11,037 nt of DNA from Clostridiales bacterium (GTDB lineage Bacteria; Bacillota_A; Clostridia; Christensenellales; Pumilibacteraceae). The stretch covers positions 1 through 11,037 of the forward strand of contig JAISDO010000007.1 in assembly GCA_031264755.1 (NCBI GenBank), written 5' to 3'. Under the pieces are notes generated by a model. It was not told where the DNA came from. It worked only from the letters and a program-made list of their open reading frames with translations, and ran no database searches. The translations under genes were made by a program, and so were the position numbers. Below are positions 7,355 to 11,037 of this stretch, in pieces. How positions within the stretch are numbered: the first letter of the stretch is position 1; each line of letters begins with the position of its first letter.

Positions 7355-8611
7355 CTAGATACTCCCTAATTTTTTGAGTAGGTCATACGCTGCCTTTTTC
7401 TTGGCTTCTTTCTTTTGATTGTGTTTGGTTGTTGCTCTATATACTTTGCCATTGTGGACAACTTTGATAGATACATGTGCTTGCCATTGTATATCATCAT
7501 TGTCTATAATATCCGTAATTGTATACTCTGGTTTGGTTATTAACTTTTTTCGACACAGTTCATCTAGTGCATTTACCGCACTATCCGTTGGTATTCGTTC
7601 TAGTTGCTCAATTCTACTAACAATTATAGCGGTCAATTCTCTATCTTCAGGTGTCGAAACATGAATTAAACAATTTACATCATTTTTTGCAATGCTATTT
7701 AGCCATTCTACTTGTCTTTGTGATACATATTCCCAAATTTGCTTTGCCACATCTTCTTTTGCTTCTTTTTTATTGTGCCCATGCCCTACAAAATTTGTTT
7801 TACCATTATACCCGTGCATACAGATTGGTTCTTGGGTATAGCAACTCCCAAATCCAATTTCGTTTTGTGTAGTATATTTGTACTCGGGTATCAAGGCATT
7901 GCACCGCCAACCCTCTTTTAGTTCTACAAACTCATATAATTCTTGTGTTCTTTTGTTGCTTGACCCAACAAGCCCGCTATCCATAAAACTCTGTGGATGG
8001 CAGTCACTCCAACTGCTAAAGACAAAATGTTCGTGCTTTGCAAAAAACTCCTGCACTTTTGCAATATAACTCCCAGCACCACCTATATTGGGATTATCTA
8101 TATGATTGCCACTCAAATTTTCTTCATCATTATCAAACCCAAGTAGAACTTGCAAACAATTATAAATAATTTTTTCATCTCGTTCGCAATCTACTGCAAT
8201 CGCTCCAATCAATGCTTCCAACAAGTTTTCTTTTATATGCAATCTAGAATAAATATCGGCACTTGTATCGCCTTTGCCCATTGCAAAATATGACTTCTTA
8301 GCAAGCCCCAACTCATCCACTCTACTAGCCAAATATTTCGTGCCAATAAATTTTTGTCGCCACTTAGACAGCCACCCCTCAGAATGCTCCGAAACTAGTC
8401 CCTCGCAACACACTTCCAAATAATTTTCAAATGCCATTTCGGTGACAAATCTATAAACAAATGAGTCTCCAATCCACTCCAAAACTTCGTTGCACTCTCC
8501 GCCATGCTCCTCAGCATACGACCTAAGTGTATACGCCTGCACTAGCAAAGCCTTGTTGTCAAACTCATATCCAATAATACTCTCAACAGCTTTAATTTGA
8601 TTTTTGTCCAT
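7355..8611 (-). CDS. Enlarged RNase III-like protein with two dsRNA-binding-like regions
   Basis: A 418-residue protein, against roughly 220-250 for usual bacterial RNase III. The RNase III domain occupies about 5-160: LVQAYTLRSY, then the signature NEVLEWIGDS (E42, E45, D49), then KENLLEALIGAIAVD with E132. The metal-binding Asp expected three residues before that Glu is Asn (N129), so cleavage may be impaired. A divergent dsRBD-like region covers about 180-297 and ends with the KKEAKEDVAKQIWEYV helix after FVGHGHN. A more typical dsRBD covers about 343-416, with ALDELCRKK and HNQKKEAKKKAAYDLLKKL. The start is placed at ATG 8611 (AGG 7 nt upstream), because the longer TTG frame from 8662 reads through a terminator-like hairpin. 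Its own promoter lies at 8840-8868. Whether it is an extra dsRNA-processing or a binding-only protein is unknown. Confidence 0.82.
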   Translation of the reverse strand: MDKNQIKAVESIIGYEFDNKALLVQAYTLRSYAEEHGGECNEVLEWIGDSFVYRFVTEMAFENYLEVCCEGLVSEHSEGWLSKWRQKFIGTKYLASRVDELGLAKKSYFAMGKGDTSADIYSRLHIKENLLEALIGAIAVDCERDEKIIYNCLQVLLGFDNDEENLSGNHIDNPNIGGAGSYIAKVQEFFAKHEHFVFSSWSDCHPQSFMDSGLVGSSNKRTQELYEFVELKEGWRCNALIPEYKYTTQNEIGFGSCYTQEPICMHGYNGKTNFVGHGHNKKEAKEDVAKQIWEYVSQRQVEWLNSIAKNDVNCLIHVSTPEDRELTAIIVSRIEQLERIPTDSAVNALDELCRKKLITKPEYTITDIIDNDDIQWQAHVSIKVVHNGKVYRATTKHNQKKEAKKKAAYDLLKKLGSI

Positions 8612-8652
8612 ATTACGCCTATAAAATAACCTATTTTTTTGACATAAAAAAA

Positions 8653-8717
8653 CTACGACCAAACAATCGCACTAGCCTAAGAAAAACCTAGACTACACCA
8701 ATGTCAAATCGTAGTAA
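8653..8717 (-). promoter_or_regulatory. Terminator-like structure in the leader of the RNase III-like gene
   Basis: On the minus strand ACTACGA (near 8717-8711) can pair with TCGTAGT (8658-8652), and the stem is followed immediately by a T7 run. The enclosed ~50 nt contain shorter complementary words (CTAG pairs). It lies between the promoter (8840-8868) and the start codon (8611), so it could attenuate transcription. The stem is only 7 bp with a large loop, hence moderate confidence. Confidence 0.4.
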
Positions 8718-8839
8718 GACAAAATACTATCAAATAATAATTTCTTAGACATTATAAAGCAAGTCTCTCAACTCACAAAATAACAACCAAGACATTAAAT
8801 CAAACATTATAGTATCTCACTACCTTATGTATCACAGGG

Positions 8840-8868
8840 ATTATATAACACAATAAAAAATTTGTCAA
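8840..8868 (-). promoter_or_regulatory. Consensus sigma-70 promoter of the RNase III-like gene
   Basis: On the minus strand TTGACA (8868-8863), exactly 17 nt, then TATAAT (8845-8840): both hexamers are perfect. Predicted transcription starts near 8833, giving a leader of about 220 nt before the ATG at 8611. Confidence 0.88.
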
Positions 8869-8920
8869 CAACATTTTTGCAAGAAAATCATAAAACAACA
8901 ACATCATCATACCACAGACG

Positions 8921-8951
8921 GTATGGTAGACTTACTTACTATATTTGTTAT
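8921..8951 (-). pseudogene. Decayed 5' end of a third cassette membrane-protein gene
   Basis: Downstream of a conserved leader and Shine-Dalgarno (TTAGGAG, 8963-8957) the minus strand reads ATAACAAATATAGTAAGTAAGT and on to CTACCATAC. This aligns with the start of the cassette B gene (ATGGAGACTAAAGTAAGTCAGC, then CTACTATAC), with ATG changed to ATA. No cassette protein frame continues beyond. The promoter of the RNase III-like gene begins about 50 bp further on. Confidence 0.5.
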
Positions 8952-8956
8952 AACTT

Positions 8957-9075
8957 CTCCTAACATAATATATTTTTTATTACACTAGGCTAGGCATCAC
9001 ACATACTCAATCTCTTACTACATACACTACAGTACAATGTATATAAGTATTTTGGTTGTCTACTATACCAATGCA
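8957..9075 (-). repeat. Third, orphan copy of the cassette leader
   Basis: Shares with 1247-1376 and 10545-10672 the blocks CTAGTGTAATAAAAAATA, the GTAGTGTATGTAGTA-type stretch, GGTATAGT and TTAGGAG at matching order and spacing. The distal dyad/-10 module is absent here; cassette B's 3' hairpin (9085-9118) adjoins instead. It appears to be a relic of a former cassette between cassette B and the RNase III-like gene. Confidence 0.65.
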
Positions 9076-9084
9076 ATGTACAAG

Positions 9085-9118
9085 ATTGAGCAAGCAATGT
9101 AGCCACTGCTTGCTCAAT
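9085..9118. terminator. Hairpin behind cassette B
   Basis: 15-nt arms (ATTGAGCAAGCAATG and CACTGCTTGCTCAAT) pair with a single A-C mismatch around TAGC. It lies 42 bp after the stop of the 4-TM gene. The core is shared with the hairpin at 1569-1596. There is no clear U-tract; a 3'-end or terminator role is inferred from position. Confidence 0.5.
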
Positions 9119-9159
9119 ACTAGCCACTAAAGAAAGACATACGCAACTTGGTTGTCAAC

Positions 9160-9645
9160 TCAACGATTGAGATTGGTTATAGTATTGACATCCTTCCTAT
9201 TGTTGACAAAGAAGATACATGTCTCAACAACATTGACTATCGCCAATATACACAATCCAAATTGCCAATACTCTCTTTGTCTAATTATATCATCAGCCGA
9301 ACGCATTGCGTTGAGCAAGATAAATACGGCAGTAACTAGACTAATAGCTATAACAATATTTTTGGCTAGTGCTGTAGTCTTGTCGTCCTTTGTCTTGTGC
9401 TTGGCATAGAGATAGTCACACACTAGCCCAATAGCCATCAATACAGACACCAATACAATGAGCGTCTCGTGTATAACAATATCATCATGCCCTTGTACAA
9501 TTAGCACCATCTTGACAATTATACTTACAATATTAGGGACAATCAATATAACTCCATACCAAACAAATTTTTTTCTAGCTCTTGCAAGTCGCTTATTGCA
9601 CCTATCCACCACTTGTTGTAGTTGTGATTGATTGCCGTCATGCAT
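9160..9645 (-). CDS. Small four-TM membrane protein, cassette B partner
   Basis: A protein of 161 residues from ATG 9645. The frame is open further up to ATG 9666 and TTG 9672, and none has a strong Shine-Dalgarno; a GGGGTG run precedes 9645. A hydrophilic, basic N-terminal helix (QQVVDRCNKRLARARKK) is followed by four hydrophobic segments (around FVWYGVILIVPN, LIVLVSVLMAIGLV, IVIAISLVTAVFILL and FGLCILAIVNVVET) with short charged loops. The C-terminus is polar (NNRKDVNTITNLNR). It lies just downstream of the cassette B glycine-zipper protein, the slot filled by a 66-aa 2-TM protein in cassette A. No family is recognised; co-transcription is inferred from spacing. Confidence 0.68.
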   Translation of the reverse strand: MHDGNQSQLQQVVDRCNKRLARARKKFVWYGVILIVPNIVSIIVKMVLIVQGHDDIVIHETLIVLVSVLMAIGLVCDYLYAKHKTKDDKTTALAKNIVIAISLVTAVFILLNAMRSADDIIRQREYWQFGLCILAIVNVVETCIFFVNNRKDVNTITNLNR

Positions 9646-9698
9646 ATTCCACACCCCAGTTATCATCGCCAAAATATATCTTGACCTTGGACATCATA

Positions 9699-10544
9699 CT
9701 ATGCGTATGACGGAGCCGCTACGCCCGCAGGTCTCTTACCAGAAAAATACTTGCCTCCCATAAAGCTGAGTGCCAATTGCAATATATCAAACAAGTTCCA
9801 ATCAGTATCACTGTCCCAGAACCACGGTGTATATATCGTCCATATCACATGCCTTTGGGCAGTCATGATCCCAAATGTCCTATATACAATTTCGTCTAAT
9901 AGTGTACTCAATATGCTACCAAATATATTGCCAATCATAGCACCAACAAAGAGCCCAAATGGTCCCAACGACCCCAATAGAGCAGCCATTACCCCACTTA
10001 GTGCAACGCTAAACATCCACCCCGCAATAGTGCCAACAACATAACCTAGCGACCACGCTACAACTAGATGTGTCCTAGTCCAACCTCTTGTATTAGATTG
10101 TTTGACATCATTGTTACCAAACAATATCCCCAAAGCACTATAAAAATCTTCTTGTTGTGCTTGAGACAAATGCTCCACAAAATAATCTAGTACAAATTGA
10201 CTACTCTGCCCATCATCTATCAACTGTATTGTCTCTAGTCCAAGTGCTAGCAGCCTATCCAACTCTTGCGTATCAAGATCTTGATTGTTCCTATTGAGAG
10301 CAATTTCAGTTATTGCTTCTTCATGCCAATCATACAACATTTTGCGATTGGCTTCTTGCATCTTTTGATTCTTGATTGCGATTTGTTGCTCTATAGTCAT
10401 AGCCGCATTGACATCACTATACCTTGTCTGCAATACCGCTACCATCAATGCACCGATTGGCAATGTGATTACCAATAGCATTATGATAGTCAACTTAATT
10501 TTGCCTACTCTATGTATAGTAGGCTGACTTACTTTAGTCTCCAT
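9699..10544 (-). CDS. Cassette B membrane protein with conserved N-terminal anchor and C-terminal glycine zippers
   Basis: A 281-residue paralogue of 446-1246. ATG 10544 follows AGGAGG (10550-10555). The first ~38 residues (METKVSQPTIHRVGKIKLT, then a TM helix to about 38) are nearly identical to cassette A. The middle (40-158) is a different, helix-rich polar region. The C-terminal hydrophobic part holds two clean glycine zippers: G167/G171/G175 (GYVVGTIAG) and G197/G201/G205/G209 (GLFVGAMIGNIFG). An aromatic-rich stretch (WTIYTPWFWDSDTDW) and a basic Gly/Ala tail follow. Such zippers pack transmembrane helices tightly and are common in oligomeric or pore-forming membrane proteins, but the family is not recognised and no activity is claimed. 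Confidence 0.8.
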   Translation of the reverse strand: METKVSQPTIHRVGKIKLTIIMLLVITLPIGALMVAVLQTRYSDVNAAMTIEQQIAIKNQKMQEANRKMLYDWHEEAITEIALNRNNQDLDTQELDRLLALGLETIQLIDDGQSSQFVLDYFVEHLSQAQQEDFYSALGILFGNNDVKQSNTRGWTRTHLVVAWSLGYVVGTIAGWMFSVALSGVMAALLGSLGPFGLFVGAMIGNIFGSILSTLLDEIVYRTFGIMTAQRHVIWTIYTPWFWDSDTDWNLFDILQLALSFMGGKYFSGKRPAGVAAPSYA

Positions 10545-10672
10545 GAGACCCTCCTAAAATATAATATATTATTTTTTATTACACTAGGATTGTCTACTAC
10601 TCTACACTTATCCAATCTTATACTACACATACTACAATGCAATGTTGTACACCACTATACTATATATATCTT
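10545..10672 (-). promoter_or_regulatory. Conserved 5' leader of cassette B gene
   Basis: This 128-nt leader nearly duplicates 1247-1376, including the AT-rich TAATATATTA palindrome, the TTTTAGGAGG Shine-Dalgarno and an upstream TCCTA able to pair with it. Conservation here exceeds that of the central coding regions of the two genes, which implies a selected RNA or DNA function or recent gene conversion. Confidence 0.6.
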
Positions 10673-10777
10673 CTAAGATTATTTTTGTGCTAGTATAGCA
10701 CAATCACAGGTGATAGTGCTAGTATTTTTATCATCTTTTCCGTTCATATTCTGATCTTTTTTGTTCATAGATACTAT
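10673..10777 (-). repeat. Cassette upstream module, copy R3 (promoter/operator-like)
   Basis: Third copy of the module. The minus-strand extended -10 TGCTATACT (10700-10692) overlaps the 26-bp dyad 10696-10721. A 29-codon frame (10768-10679, starts MNKKDQNMN, ends AILAQK) is open as in R2. Similarity to R1 and R2 stops at about 10777, where their distal part (ACAAGCACAATATCTACCTCATAT) is missing. Confidence 0.65.
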
Positions 10778-10870
10778 ATATGGCTTATCATAAGAATTCC
10801 TCACAAATTAAAGAAGACTACAATCCTCACTATGCTCTCTTGTGCCTTGCTTCTTTACTATCTACCTCTT

Positions 10871-10908
10871 TCGTTCATAGATACAACACATTCTTCTACA
10901 TATGCAGC
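10871..10908 (-). repeat. Diverged partial copy of the module's distal end
   Basis: CGTTCATAGATAC followed by a spaced ACA...TCTAC..ATATGCA pattern resembles 1466-1510 with small deletions. It supplies the distal end missing from R3, displaced by about 95 bp, as if R3 had been interrupted or duplicated. The rest of 10778-11037 shows no convincing gene. Confidence 0.35.
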
Positions 10909-11037
10909 AAGGGTACTACTTGCTCAACACAAGACAAAAAGCCTATGCAAGCATATAGCTCACACAGACTTTAGTCTCAACATAACTCAAAAATTGTATA
11001 TTGTACTCAGTCGCTTAGATTATTCAAGCTACTATGT

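Noticed and set aside
8612..8662. 17-residue N-terminal extension of the RNase III-like protein from a TTG at 8662
   Set aside because: It is encoded by the T7 run of a terminator-like hairpin, while ATG 8611 has a better ribosome binding site and begins just before the conserved domain.
9638..9697. 19-codon frame (MMSKVKIYFGDDNWGVEYA) between the two cassette B genes, overlapping the ATG at 9645
   Set aside because: Very short, no Shine-Dalgarno and no counterpart in cassette A; possibly only a translational-coupling spacer.
10780..10974. Plus-strand 64-codon frame at the right end
   Set aside because: No ribosome binding site, no domain-like pattern and it starts inside the edge of a repeat.
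10968..10978. ACTTTAGTCTC, identical to the first codons region of the cassette genes, near the right edge
   Set aside because: Only 11 bp match and the sequence is itself near-palindromic; the expected SD and leader beyond it are not recognisable.

Overview
The window reads as a chromosomal segment of an AT-rich bacterium with a peptidoglycan wall. It uses the standard code: TGA terminates and Trp is TGG. GyrA, MurI and the Y-family polymerase look most like low-GC Gram-positive (Bacillota/Clostridia-like) proteins. That is a judgement from sequence style, not a database result, and no finer taxonomy is offered.

Three housekeeping or maintenance genes are clear: a divergent pair at 1738-5406, murI (glutamate racemase, minus) and gyrA (gyrase A, plus), and a Y-family DNA polymerase (dinB-like, minus, 5638-6906) convergent to gyrA with hairpin terminators between them. 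Further right, 7355-8611 (minus) encodes an enlarged RNase III-like protein with two double-stranded-RNA-binding-like regions. It has its own consensus promoter and a structured leader of about 220 nt. A frameshifted remnant of an unidentified gene follows it, then a minus-strand terminator.

These genes are interspersed with a repeated minus-strand cassette that I do not recognise. Each complete cassette has four parts: (i) an upstream module of about 100-150 bp with a 26-bp dyad overlapping an extended -10 box; (ii) a conserved leader of about 130 nt with a strong Shine-Dalgarno; (iii) a membrane protein with a near-identical first ~38 residues, a variable middle and a C-terminal glycine-zipper hydrophobic hairpin; (iv) a small multi-TM protein directly downstream. 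Cassette A is 244-1504 and cassette B is 9160-10777. A third, decayed copy at 8921-9075 keeps leader and SD but has lost its start codon and body. The upstream module recurs at 1-149, implying another cassette just left of the window. Strong inverted repeats lie behind cassettes A and B and behind murI.

The cassette family, in identical regulatory dress with divergent cargo and one dead copy, is the best candidate here for an undescribed system. A membrane-active protein plus a small membrane partner is one possible reading, but function is unproven.
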